A DNA stretch of 64,000 bases from DATGPD01 sp041398565 (GTDB taxonomy: Bacteria > Planctomycetota > UBA1135 > UBA2386): positions 124,001-188,000 of the forward strand of contig JAWKUN010000005.1 of assembly GCA_041398565.1 (NCBI GenBank). Direction: 5' to 3'. The notes beneath the pieces were generated by a model. It ran no database searches. It was not told where the DNA came from and was given only the letters and a program-made list of their open reading frames with translations. The position numbers were made by a program, and so were the translations under genes. Below are positions 1 through 7,598 of the stretch, one piece after another. The stretch's first letter is position 1. The number at the start of each line of letters is the position of its first letter.

Positions 1-60
1 CCGCACATCGAGGCCGTTGCCGAGGCGGGGGCCTCGCGCAACAGCGCAGTCGGCGGTGGC

Positions 61-516
61 GTGTCCGTGCGGTGGCTCGCGCCCTCGATGCTTTGGTGGG
101 TGGCGGCGTGGCTGGCGCCCGCGTGCACCCACTTCCAGGGCGACGCGCGCGTCCTGGTGACCAGCACGCCTCCCGGCGCCTACATCCTCGTCGACGGTGC
201 CGACAGCGGTCGAACCACACCGAGCATGGTCGACCTCGACGGCATCGTCGGCAGCTCGCACCACATCACGGTGCGCAAGCGCGGCTTCGACGACGAGACG
301 CGCGAGGTCTACCACTACACGACCGCGCACACGGCGCGGTGGATCGACGGCGCGCTGGGGCCCGGCCTGTGGAACCTGCCCCTGTGGTGGACGCTCGGCG
401 ACTGGTTCTTGCCGGCCGCGGTGCGCTGGCGCTACGTGCCGCACGAGTTGCACGTCCGTCTCTACCCCGAAGGCGAAGGGCCGGTCTCCACCGGCGGCGG
501 CACACCGCCCCCGTGA
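61..516 (+). CDS. PEGA-domain lipoprotein (start uncertain)
   Basis: 151 residues from a GTG at 61. A hydrophobic N-terminus (residues 8-20) ends in LAPAC, a lipobox with Cys22, so the product is probably an outer-layer lipoprotein. Residues 30-75 match the PEGA pattern (RVLVTSTPPGAYILVDG), a small beta domain of cell-surface proteins. The rest is Trp-rich with no recognised domain and ends in a Gly/Pro tail. The frame is open to the left edge, so a start outside the window cannot be excluded, but the signal peptide fits the GTG. Its TGA overlaps the next start by 4 bp (GTGA), so the two genes are translationally coupled. Confidence 0.7.
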   Translation: MSVRWLAPSMLWWVAAWLAPACTHFQGDARVLVTSTPPGAYILVDGADSGRTTPSMVDLDGIVGSSHHITVRKRGFDDETREVYHYTTAHTARWIDGALGPGLWNLPLWWTLGDWFLPAAVRWRYVPHELHVRLYPEGEGPVSTGGGTPPP

Positions 517-1085
517 CCCGCCCCGCGGTGTTCCTCGATCGCGACGGCACCCTCAACCGCGAGCGCGGCTACGTCGTCGATCCCGAGCAGCTCGAGGTCC
601 TGCCCAACGCCCCCATCGCCGTGCGCCGGCTGCATCGTGCCGGGTGGCCGGTGGTGGTGGTCACCAACCAGTCGGGCATCGCCAAAGGGCTGTACTCGGA
701 GGCCGATCTCGCGCGGGTGCACGCGAAGCTGCACGCGGCCCTCGACGGCATTCCCCGCGCCTATTTCCATTGCCCGCACCATCCTGACGCCCCTGCCGCC
801 TCGGGCCTCGCCCACGCCTGCGCCTGCCGCAAGCCAGGGGACGGCCTGCTGCGCCAGGCGGCGCGCACACTCGACCTGGCGCTCGACGGCTCGATCCTCG
901 TCGGAGACAGCGCGCGCGACCTGCTGCCGGCGCGCACCTTCGCCATGCGCACGGCCCTGGTCCGGTCCGGCAAGCCCTGGCAGCACGAGCTGGCGCGCCT
1001 CGCCGAGCTCGGAACGACTCCGACTCTGGTCGCCGACGACCTGCTCGCCGTGGTGGACCAACTCGAACTCGCCGCGCCACGCTGA
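513..1085 (+). CDS. gmhB: HAD-superfamily D-glycero-heptose-1,7-bisphosphate 7-phosphatase-like (GmhB family)
   Basis: 190 residues from a GTG overlapping the upstream stop. The N-terminus carries the HAD motif DRDGT (Asp9 nucleophile, Asp11 acid/base), then VVTNQSGI, and a Cys/His zinc motif CPHHP...CACRKP typical of GmhB, followed by GDSARDLLPA (motif IV). GmhB removes the C7 phosphate of heptose bisphosphate for ADP-heptose used in LPS core or other glycans. Length matches the family (about 185-190). Related histidinol-phosphatase enzymes share this fold, so the exact substrate is inferred. The gene ends convergently to the gene at 1186 with a strong hairpin between them. Confidence 0.85.
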   Translation: MTRPAVFLDRDGTLNRERGYVVDPEQLEVLPNAPIAVRRLHRAGWPVVVVTNQSGIAKGLYSEADLARVHAKLHAALDGIPRAYFHCPHHPDAPAASGLAHACACRKPGDGLLRQAARTLDLALDGSILVGDSARDLLPARTFAMRTALVRSGKPWQHELARLAELGTTPTLVADDLLAVVDQLELAAPR

Positions 1086-1189
1086 GCCCAGAGGCTCGCG
1101 ACCGCGAAGGCCACCGCCAGCAACGCCGAGCGAGGAAGCCGGCGCAGCCGGCTTCCATGTGAGAGCAGGGAGCTCGGCTCCGGGCTCAG
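1082..1189. repeat. Dispersed convergent-gene element, copy 1
   Basis: The segment lies between two convergent stop codons and is bounded by CTGAGCCC (1082-1089) and GGGCTCAG (1182-1189). Its inner part matches, in reverse complement, the segments at 52919-53011 and, more weakly, 3146-3195. The most conserved block reads GCTCGGCGTTGCTGGCGG on the minus strand. Confidence 0.6.
1134..1156. terminator. Perfect 10-bp hairpin between convergent genes
   Basis: GGAAGCCGGC (1134-1143) and GCCGGCTTCC (1147-1156) form a perfect stem around a 3-nt loop. There is no T-tract on either strand, as is common in GC-rich genomes. Position between two convergent genes suggests bidirectional termination. Confidence 0.6.
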
Positions 1190-1416
1190 GTCTCGCGCCG
1201 GGCCGAGCGCAGGAAGCGAATGCCTCCCAGCAAGCCGGTCACCATCATCAAGACACCGACCCACACGAGGCTGGTGCGCATGGAATCCGCGCCCCGCACG
1301 ACGAAGTAGCCGACCCCGGCGACGGCTCCCCCCAGGGAAGCCAGGCCGACGGCACCGTAGAAGCCGAGGAGCCCCGGCGAGAAGGTCGTCTGTTCGGGGC
1401 GAGTGGGACCGGTCAC
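1186..1416 (-). CDS. Small two-helix membrane protein
   Basis: 76 residues if translation begins at the GTG at 1416; an upstream start at 1488 would give 100 residues. The GTG is preferred because an AT-rich box GATAAA (1428-1423) lies 6 nt before it, the same arrangement seen before other genes here. Two hydrophobic segments (about LLGFYGAVGLASLGGAVAGV and LVWVGVLMMVTGLLGGI) flank a short charged loop; the tail is basic (RFLRSARRET). No family recognised. It follows pcm on the same strand. Confidence 0.6.
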   Translation of the reverse strand: MTGPTRPEQTTFSPGLLGFYGAVGLASLGGAVAGVGYFVVRGADSMRTSLVWVGVLMMVTGLLGGIRFLRSARRET

Positions 1417-1542
1417 AACCCGTTTATCGAACGTCGCTGCGACGAAGGCAACAGCGAGGCAGCGACCGCCCGCGCCGGACGATCGCACGGCAGCGGCGCG
1501 ACGCAGCTCGGCTTCTCTGCCGGCTCCGGCACGGCCGCGGCG

Positions 1543-2247
1543 TCAAGCGTCGGGTGGCGCAGCGACGCGTCCGAACCTTCCGCGCAGCGGCACGAACCGC
1601 ACCGGCAGCAGCGGCTGGCGCACGACTTCGCCGGCGCCCGGCTTCTGCAGCAAGAGCAGCGTCTGCTTGGCGTCGCCGACCGGCGCCACCATGCGGCCGC
1701 CGCGCGAGAGTTGACGCAGCCAGGATCGCGGCACCTCCGGCGCCGCTGCTGCGACGACGATGGCGTCGAACGGCGCCCGATCCGGCCAGCCCTCGCCGCC
1801 ATCGCCGACCCGCACGTGGACGTTGCGGTAGCACAGCGCACCCAGGGTGGCGACGGCGATGGCGGCAAGCTCGGGCACGATCTCGACCGTGAACACTTCG
1901 GCCGCGAGCTCGGCGAGCACGGCCGCCTGGTAGCCGCAGCCGGTCCCCACCTCCAGCACGCGCTCGGTCCCCCCGAGCGCCAGCGCCTCGAGCGAGCGCG
2001 CCACCACGTACGGCTGCGAGATGGTCTGGCCGAATCCGATCGGCAACGCCGCGTCGGAGTACGCCCGCGCCCGCTCGGCTTCGGGCACGAAGCGGTGGCG
2101 CGGTACGGTGCGCATCGCGGCCAGGACGCGCGCATCGCGGATCCCACGGGCGGCGAGATGGGTCTCGACCATGCTGCGGCGCTCCGCCACGAACGGGTCG
2201 TCGCGCGACTCGGGGCGCGGGTCACGGATCTCCAGGGCAGGCACCAT
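1543..2247 (-). CDS. pcm: Protein-L-isoaspartate O-methyltransferase
   Basis: 234 residues. Repairs damaged L-isoaspartyl residues using S-adenosylmethionine in the cytoplasm. Visible family features are MRTVPRHRFVPE near residue 45, the pre-SAM segment LPIGFGQTISQPYVVA and the SAM-binding motif VLEVGTGCGYQAAVLA (about residues 98-113), then DAIVVAAAAPEVP and LLPVRFVPLRG at the C-terminus. Length is typical for the long bacterial form. A -10-like TACGAT lies 6 nt before the ATG and no Shine-Dalgarno is visible, so the mRNA is probably leaderless. Divergent from the gene at 2379. Confidence 0.93.
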   Translation of the reverse strand: MVPALEIRDPRPESRDDPFVAERRSMVETHLAARGIRDARVLAAMRTVPRHRFVPEAERARAYSDAALPIGFGQTISQPYVVARSLEALALGGTERVLEVGTGCGYQAAVLAELAAEVFTVEIVPELAAIAVATLGALCYRNVHVRVGDGGEGWPDRAPFDAIVVAAAAPEVPRSWLRQLSRGGRMVAPVGDAKQTLLLLQKPGAGEVVRQPLLPVRFVPLRGRFGRVAAPPDA

Positions 2248-2253
2248 GGACCC

Positions 2254-2259
2254 ATCGTA
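2254..2259 (-). promoter_or_regulatory. -10 hexamer for leaderless pcm
   Basis: TACGAT on the minus strand, 6 nt before the pcm ATG at 2247. A convincing -35 is not seen. Confidence 0.45.
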
Positions 2260-2317
2260 GCCCGATCGGGCGGCACGACGACCGTGCAGCCGCGCTGGCG
2301 CCTGCGACCCGCCGGCC

Positions 2318-2323
2318 TACGCT
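2318..2323 (+). promoter_or_regulatory. -10 hexamer before the short leader ORF
   Basis: TACGCT, 8 nt before the ATG at 2332 that opens the 16-codon ORF coupled to the gene at 2379. Confidence 0.35.
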
Positions 2324-2331
2324 GGGACCGC

Positions 2332-2382
2332 ATGGACCTGGACAGCGTCGATGCCCCCCACGGGGCGCGGAGCCAGCGATGA
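2332..2382 (+). CDS. Possible 16-residue leader peptide coupled to the next gene
   Basis: ATG at 2332 opens a 16-codon frame encoding MDLDSVDAPHGARSQR. Its TGA (2380-2382) overlaps the ATG of the next gene (2379) in the ATGA arrangement typical of translational coupling. The start lies 8 nt after a -10-like TACGCT, so it could be read from a leaderless transcript and deliver ribosomes to the TMEM175-like start. It could equally be chance; no homologue is recognised. Confidence 0.35.
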   Translation: MDLDSVDAPHGARSQR

Positions 2383-2966
2383 GCAAGGGGCGAATGGAGG
2401 CCTTCAGCGACGGCGTCATCGCCATCCTCATCACCATCATGGTGCTCGAGCTGAAGGTGCCGCACGGCCACGAGTGGCGCGACCTGGGCCCGCTCCTTCC
2501 GGCCCTGTCGAGCTACGTGCTGAGCTTCGTGTTCCTCGGCATCTACTGGAACAACCACCACCACATGCTCCACGCCGCCGAACGCATCGACGGGCGCGTG
2601 CTGTGGGCCAACCTGCACCTCTTGTTCTGGCTGTCTCTGGTGCCGTTGACCACGGCGTGGATGGGCGAGAGCCACTTGGCCCCCGACCCGACCGCCGCCT
2701 ACGGCCTGGTCCTGCTGGGCGCAGCAGTCGCCTACACGCTGCTGCAGAGCGCCATCGTGCGCCGGCAGGGACCGCAGTCGCGTTTGGCGCGGGCGCTGGG
2801 ACGCGACCGCAAGGGCAAGGCGTCCCTCGCGTGCTACGTGCTCGCTGTTCCCGCCGCCTACGTGCGCCCGTGGCTGGCCGCCGCGCTCTACGTCGCCGTG
2901 GCGCTGCTGTGGATCGTGCCCGACCGCCGCATCGAGCCCCACCTGCACGACGGATCAACGCCCTGA
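2379..2966 (+). CDS. TMEM175-family (DUF1211) potassium-channel-like membrane protein
   Basis: 195 residues. The first helix carries RMEAFSDGVIAI, matching the RxxxFSDxVxAI signature of the TMEM175/DUF1211 family whose members form K+-permeable channels. About six hydrophobic segments follow (SYVLSFVFLGIYW, LLFWLSLVPLTTAWM, LVLLGAAVAYTLL, LACYVLAVPAAYV, ALYVAVALLWIVP). The histidine run NNHHHMLHAAE after helix 2 is also typical. Bacterial members are single-repeat, as here. Start is supported by GCGGAG about 9 nt upstream and by the coupled leader frame. Convergent with the acyl-CoA dehydrogenase at 3193. Confidence 0.85.
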   Translation: MSKGRMEAFSDGVIAILITIMVLELKVPHGHEWRDLGPLLPALSSYVLSFVFLGIYWNNHHHMLHAAERIDGRVLWANLHLLFWLSLVPLTTAWMGESHLAPDPTAAYGLVLLGAAVAYTLLQSAIVRRQGPQSRLARALGRDRKGKASLACYVLAVPAAYVRPWLAAALYVAVALLWIVPDRRIEPHLHDGSTP

Positions 2967-3165
2967 GCTGCAAGGGCTGCGAATCGTCGCGTCGGGCGCG
3001 AATTCGGCCGTGTTGTTCCGTTGCCACAGAGCTGACCAGGCCACGCCCGAGCAGCCCTGGAAGCTCCAAGCTACAACAGCGCCGGCGGCCCCCTCTGGTC
3101 GGCGCTGCGCCGACATCAACCCTCTGGGTTGCGGCCGACGGCCGCGCTGAGCATGTTGTTGGCGA
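2967..3165. repeat. Dispersed intergenic repeat family 1, copy A
   Basis: This non-coding stretch can be aligned by eye with 25483-25690: the first 44 nt are about 80% identical (GCTGCAAGNGCTGCGAATC), and further matching blocks include CTGGAAGC, TGGTCGGCGC and GCGGCCG. A shorter match lies at 32298-32380. A GCGGCC-GAC-GGCCGC hairpin is at 3131-3145. Confidence 0.5.
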
Positions 3166-3195
3166 TCGCCTTCGCGATCGCGAGCCTTCGGCTCA
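3146..3195. repeat. Dispersed convergent-gene element, copy 2
   Basis: GCTGAGCATGTTGTTGGCG followed by the hairpin GCGATCGC-CTTC-GCGATCGC (3162-3181) and GAGCC...GGCTCAG. It matches the element at 52960-53011 with paired changes in the stem. GGCTCAG contains the stop codon of the minus-strand gene at 3193. Confidence 0.55.
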
Positions 3196-4356
3196 GGCGA
3201 TCGCGTCTTCGCCGGTGATCTCGCGGCCGACGATCAGGGCGTGGATGTCGTGCGTGCCCTCGTAGGTGATCACCGACTCCAGGTTGCACATGTGGCGCAT
3301 GGTCTGGTACTCGTCGGTGATGCCGTTGGCGCCCAGGATGTCGCGCGCCAGGCGGCAGCACTCCAGCGCCATCCAGCAGTTGTTGCGCTTGGCGAGGGAG
3401 ATGTGGGTGTGGTGCAGCCTGCCCGATTCCTTGAGGCGGCTCAGCCGCCAAGCAAGCAGCTGGCCCTTGGTGATCTCGTTGCACATCCACACCAACTTGT
3501 TCTGCACCAGCTGGAAGCGCGCGATCGGGCGGTCGAACTGGATGCGCGTCCGGCTGTAGCGCAGGGCCTCGTCGTAGACCGCCATGGCACTCCCGACGGC
3601 GCCGAAGGCGATGCCGAAGCGAGCCTGGCTGAGGCACGAGAGCGGCCCCTTGAGGCCCTCGACTCCGAGGCGGTTCGCCTTGGGAATGCGGCAGTCCTCG
3701 AAGACCAGCTCGCTGGTGACCGAGGCCCGCAGCGACAGCTTGTTCTTGATCTCGTTGGTGCGGAAACCCTTGGCGTCGCGGTCGACGAGGAAACCAGCGA
3801 TCTCGTCGCCGAGCTTCGCCCACACGATCGCCACGTCGGAGATGCAGCCGTTGGTGATCCAGTACTTCGAGCCGTTGAGGACGTAGCTGTCACCGTCCTC
3901 GACGGCACGCGTGATCATGCCGCCGGGGTTGCTGCCATAGTCGGCCTCGGTGAGGCCGAAGCAGCCGATCAGCTCGCCCTTGGCCATCTTGGGCAGATAC
4001 TTCTGCTTCTGCGCCTCGCTGGCGTAGGCGTGGATCGGATACATGCACAACGAGCCCTGCACCGAAACGAAGCTGCGCATGCCCGAATCGCCGCGCTCGA
4101 GCTCCTGCAACGCCAGGCCGTAGGCCGTCGACGACAGGCCGGCGCAGCCGTAGCCGTGCAGGCTGGCGCCGAGCACGCCCATCTCGGCGAGCTGCGGTAC
4201 GAGCTGGCGCGGGAACTTGGCCTCGCGGCTGTGTTCCTCGATGATCGGCATGAGCTCGTGGTCGACCCATTCACGGACGGTGTCGCGGACCATCCGCTCC
4301 TCGTCGGTGATGAGTTCGTCGAGGTGGAAGAAGTCGCTGCCCTTGAAGCGTTGCAT
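3193..4356 (-). CDS. gcdH: Glutaryl-CoA dehydrogenase-like acyl-CoA dehydrogenase
   Basis: 387 residues, the usual length. The FAD-dependent enzyme oxidises and decarboxylates glutaryl-CoA to crotonyl-CoA in lysine/tryptophan and aromatic degradation. The order is N-terminal helical domain, the middle beta domain with GCFGLTEADYGSNPGGM and YVLNGSKYWITNG, and the C-terminal helical domain with RTRIQFDRPIARFQLVQNKL. The catalytic base is Glu366 in TYEGTHDIH, and the C-terminal IVGREITG is characteristic of GcdH. It stands alone without an electron-transfer flavoprotein or CoA transferase nearby, so substrate rests on similarity. Confidence 0.88.
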   Translation of the reverse strand: MQRFKGSDFFHLDELITDEERMVRDTVREWVDHELMPIIEEHSREAKFPRQLVPQLAEMGVLGASLHGYGCAGLSSTAYGLALQELERGDSGMRSFVSVQGSLCMYPIHAYASEAQKQKYLPKMAKGELIGCFGLTEADYGSNPGGMITRAVEDGDSYVLNGSKYWITNGCISDVAIVWAKLGDEIAGFLVDRDAKGFRTNEIKNKLSLRASVTSELVFEDCRIPKANRLGVEGLKGPLSCLSQARFGIAFGAVGSAMAVYDEALRYSRTRIQFDRPIARFQLVQNKLVWMCNEITKGQLLAWRLSRLKESGRLHHTHISLAKRNNCWMALECCRLARDILGANGITDEYQTMRHMCNLESVITYEGTHDIHALIVGREITGEDAIA

Positions 4357-4607
4357 GTGCCGATGGGGTGGAAGTCGCGCGGGATCTTCGACCGGCCCGT
4401 GGCGCCGAACCCGGCGGACGGTGGTCGCCGCGTGCTGGAGAATGCACGCCCGCCGCGGGGATTTCTCCCCCCCGCAGCCCCCGGATGCAAATCCGACCGC
4501 AGCCCCGGACCCACCCGCTCCCAGGGCCGGAAGCGCTGCCGAGTCGGGCGGCGCCCGCGAAATCCGCCGGTGTTCGCCGCGGTGCGAGAATCGTCGGGCC
4601 CCACCCG

Positions 4608-4613
4608 TAATGT
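4608..4613 (+). promoter_or_regulatory. -10 hexamer for leaderless gene at 4621
   Basis: TAATGT, 7 nt before the ATG at 4621. No Shine-Dalgarno is visible before that start. Confidence 0.45.
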
Positions 4614-4620
4614 GCCGGCC

Positions 4621-5517
4621 ATGTCGGCTGCCCCCAGCCCTGCCGCCGTTCCACCGCCCGCCGGCGATCGCCTCGCGCCCGCGCGCTGCCCTTGGTGCGG
4701 CTACGAGCGTGGCGCCGACACGTGCGCGAAGTGCGGTGACGGCATCCTCGACACGCCGGGCGGCACCCCTCTGTCGACACCTCCGCGCCGTGGCTTCTTC
4801 GTCTTCGACCTGGTGCGCGGCTTCTTCGGCTTCTTCGCCGGCGCCTCGATGCTGTTCAACCGGCCGGAGTTCGCTGGCAAGCTCAAGCTGCCGGTGATCG
4901 CCAACCTGCTGGTGGTCACCAGCGTCGGGGTGGGCCTGTGGTTCGCTTTCTCCGCCCTCTTCGCCCAGGTTGGCGGCGGCGGCGACCTGTTCGGCTGGTT
5001 CCGCGGCATCCTGGCGGCGCTGCTGACCCTGGTGAGCGTGTACTTCCTCCTCCCGCCGCTGACCGAGCTGGTCATCGGCCCGTTCCTCGAGCCGCTCGTC
5101 GACACGGTCGACCAGAGCATGGGGGGCCCCGGCATGCGTCCCGCCGACCGCCTGGTGTGGACCAGCGTCAAAGACGGAACGCAGTCCGCCGTGGAGCTCT
5201 TGATGATCGCCGGCGGCGGCTGGCTCGCCAGCCTGGCGCTGGCGCTCGTCGGGCTGCTGCCGCTGACGTTCGTCGTGTCCGCCGCCGTCAGCGCGCTGGT
5301 GTGGTTCGAACTACCGACCCACCGCCGCGGCTACCGCCTGCGCCAGCGGGTGGCGTTGCTGCGTCGCAACTGGGCCGTCGGCCTCGGGTTCGGCCTCGCC
5401 TTCCAGGTCGGCGCCCTGATTCCCTTCTTCAACGTGTTCCTGCTGACCCCCACCGCGGCTGTCGCCGCCGCAGCGCTCTACCTGAAGATGGACAAGACCG
5501 GACCAGCGCGCGCTTGA
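4621..5517 (+). CDS. Zinc-ribbon plus EI24/CysZ-like membrane protein
   Basis: 298 residues. A Pro/Ala-rich N-terminus leads into a zinc ribbon CPWCGYERGADTCAKCGDG (two CxxC pairs, about residues 21-40), followed by at least four hydrophobic segments. The membrane part, with its FGFFAGASMLFNRPEF entry and internal motif LPPLTELVIGPFLEPLVDTVD, resembles the EI24 domain found in CysZ-type sulfate permeases and etoposide-induced 2.4 proteins. Transport function is inferred only from the fold. The start is the ATG directly after a leaderless-type -10. The next gene begins 34-55 bp downstream on the same strand. Confidence 0.75.
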   Translation: MSAAPSPAAVPPPAGDRLAPARCPWCGYERGADTCAKCGDGILDTPGGTPLSTPPRRGFFVFDLVRGFFGFFAGASMLFNRPEFAGKLKLPVIANLLVVTSVGVGLWFAFSALFAQVGGGGDLFGWFRGILAALLTLVSVYFLLPPLTELVIGPFLEPLVDTVDQSMGGPGMRPADRLVWTSVKDGTQSAVELLMIAGGGWLASLALALVGLLPLTFVVSAAVSALVWFELPTHRRGYRLRQRVALLRRNWAVGLGFGLAFQVGALIPFFNVFLLTPTAAVAAAALYLKMDKTGPARA

Positions 5518-5572
5518 CCCGACGCCGCCGAGCGCCACGCTTGCGCAGCGCTTGAGCCTCCGCAGCGCGCGC

Positions 5573-6502
5573 ATGCTGGCCGACGTCTCGCTCCTCGCCG
5601 TGGTCGCCGGCTGGGGCTACATGTTCGTGCCGGTGAAGCAGGCGACGACGGCCTGGCCGTCGCACTGCCTGACGTTCGTCGCGGTGCGTTTCTGGATTGC
5701 GACCGCCGCGTTCTTGCCAGTGCTGGCGCTCGCGCCCACCGCGCCCGTGCTACGGCCCGGCCCATCACTGCGCGCGGGGGTCGGCGCCGGCTCGCTCATG
5801 CTGCTCGGCTACGCGTTCCAGACTCTGGGTCTGCGTTCGACTTCGGCCGCGGTGGGTGCCTTCATCACCAGCCTCAACGTCGTGTTCGTGCCGATCGGCG
5901 CGCGCCTCCTCGGCCATCGCGTGTCGGCCTCGGCGTTCGTGGGGGTCGCCATCGCGTCGGTGGGACTCGCCGTGCTGTGCCTGGGGGGCGGCGGCGGCGC
6001 GGACTCCCCCGGCTTCGGCACCGGCGAGGCGCTGGTCCTCCTGTGTGCCGTGTCCTTCGCCGGCCAGATTCTGCTCACCGACCGGCAAGCGCGGCGCGTC
6101 GACCCCATCTGGTTCACCTTCAGCCAGTGCGCGGTGACCGCCGTCGGCGCCACGATCGCCGCCTGCGTGTTCGAAGCCCGCGTGCACGGCTGGCCGGCCT
6201 TCGATGTCGGGGTCTTCGGAGCAGCAGCGTTCTGCGGCGTCGTCGGATCGACGGTGTCCTTCACCGCGCAGACGATGGCGCAGCGGATCACACCGGCGAC
6301 ACACGTGGCGTTGATCTTCGCCAGCGAGCCGGTGTTCGGCGCGCTGTTCGCTCACGCGCTGCTGCGGGAAGAGCTGACCGCGAGCATGCTCGGCGGCGCT
6401 GGTCTCATCCTCGCCGGCATCGGCTGCTCCGAGGTCGGCGCACTCCTCCGAGGGCGGCGCCGCTCCCGGTCGGAGACGGGCACGGCGCGCCGCGAGCCCT
6501 GA
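5573..6502 (+). CDS. EamA/DMT-family transporter
   Basis: 309 residues from ATG 5573 (316 from a TTG at 5552). About ten transmembrane helices in two EamA repeats: the first ends near LCLGGGGGA, the second starts at GEALVLLCAVSFAGQILLTDRQA. Motifs such as WGYMFVPVKQA in helix 1, LGLRSTSAAVGAFITSLNVVFVP in repeat 1 and FASEPVFGALFAHALLREELT in repeat 2 are typical of drug/metabolite exporters. Substrate cannot be told. It follows the EI24-like gene closely and may share its transcript. Confidence 0.85.
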   Translation: MLADVSLLAVVAGWGYMFVPVKQATTAWPSHCLTFVAVRFWIATAAFLPVLALAPTAPVLRPGPSLRAGVGAGSLMLLGYAFQTLGLRSTSAAVGAFITSLNVVFVPIGARLLGHRVSASAFVGVAIASVGLAVLCLGGGGGADSPGFGTGEALVLLCAVSFAGQILLTDRQARRVDPIWFTFSQCAVTAVGATIAACVFEARVHGWPAFDVGVFGAAAFCGVVGSTVSFTAQTMAQRITPATHVALIFASEPVFGALFAHALLREELTASMLGGAGLILAGIGCSEVGALLRGRRRSRSETGTARREP

Positions 6503-6598
6503 TCCCGGGCAGGCACGCGTTGCAGCAAGGCCCGGTGGAACCTGACGCTGGCCCCGCGCCGCGCTCGCAGGACAGACGTGAGTTGGGCTCGCCCCTGT

Positions 6599-7501
6599 TC
6601 AGGGCTCGAGATCGCGCAGCATGCGTTGCCCTTCCGCCCCACCCAGGAAAGCGAGGAAGCGGGCCAAGGGCGGACGTGGCTCGGCGCGGTGCACCAACCG
6701 CAGGCGGTAGCCGAACGGATAGCTGCCAGTGCGGTAGGCAGCCAGGTCCGGCGCTGCCCCGTCGATGGTGATGCACGGCACCGAGGCGGGCAACACCCGC
6801 AGGGCGACGATGCCCAGGGCTCCGGGCTCGCGCGCCACGCGTGCCATGACCTGCGCGGCGGACAGCCCGCGTTCGCGCACGCAGGTCAGCCCCTGTCCGA
6901 GCTGCAAGGCGCGCGCCTCGTCGGCCGGACCGGTGAAGGTGCTGTAGGCGCGCAGGTCGCGCTTGTCGCCGCCCAGATCGGCCCAGGTGCGAGCGCGCCC
7001 GCGAGCGATCGCCACGACCTGTTCGTGCGTCAGGTGGTCCACTCGGTTGTCGCGGTGTCGAACCAGCGCCACGACGAAGTCACCCAGCGCCCTCTCGCGC
7101 AGGCGTGGATCGTCGAGGATCGACTCGAACGGCTCGGCGACGATGGCCGCGTCGGCATGGCCGGCGGCCACGTCGAAGACGGCCCGATCGACGCTGCGGC
7201 AGGCGAAGGTCGCCGACAGGGTCGTCTCCTCGGCCAGGTGGGTGCGCAACAAGCGCGTCGTCTCGGCGGGGCCGGTGATGACGATGTCGGGCCGCGCGGC
7301 GACATCGACCTCGCTCGCGACCTCGGTGCGCACCGACCCCTCGGTGTCGGCGACCATCGGTGAGGCGGAGGGTGCGGACGCCGGGACGGGCGCCGTCAGC
7401 CCCTCCTCTTCCGCCGCGGCAGCTCGGACGGGCGATGGCCAGAGGACGGCGGCAGCGCCGGCGAGCATGAAGACGATGACGAAGGCCAACCAGCGATGCA
7501 T
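6599..7501 (-). CDS. PstS-like periplasmic substrate-binding protein
   Basis: 300 residues with a signal peptide (residues 1-31, cleavage after SPVRA). After a variable linker, residues from DIVITGPAETTRLLRTHLA form the PBP-like fold of phosphate-binding PstS: FESILDDPRLRERALGDFVVALV, then HLTHEQVVAIARGRARTWADLGG, which is the typical PstS segment before the hinge, and GSYPFGYRLRLVHR near the end. No ABC permease or ATPase lies next to it, so it may be an orphan binding protein or sensor. The ATG at 7501 was chosen because it opens the signal peptide. Confidence 0.75.
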   Translation of the reverse strand: MHRWLAFVIVFMLAGAAAVLWPSPVRAAAAEEEGLTAPVPASAPSASPMVADTEGSVRTEVASEVDVAARPDIVITGPAETTRLLRTHLAEETTLSATFACRSVDRAVFDVAAGHADAAIVAEPFESILDDPRLRERALGDFVVALVRHRDNRVDHLTHEQVVAIARGRARTWADLGGDKRDLRAYSTFTGPADEARALQLGQGLTCVRERGLSAAQVMARVAREPGALGIVALRVLPASVPCITIDGAAPDLAAYRTGSYPFGYRLRLVHRAEPRPPLARFLAFLGGAEGQRMLRDLEP

Positions 7502-7598
7502 GACGGTGTCGTTTCGGGGAGAAAGAGCGGAGGGGCGACCTGGGACCTCGTGCCCGCGCCGGTCGCTGGCGCGCACACGGGAGGGGGCAGCGCGCCGG

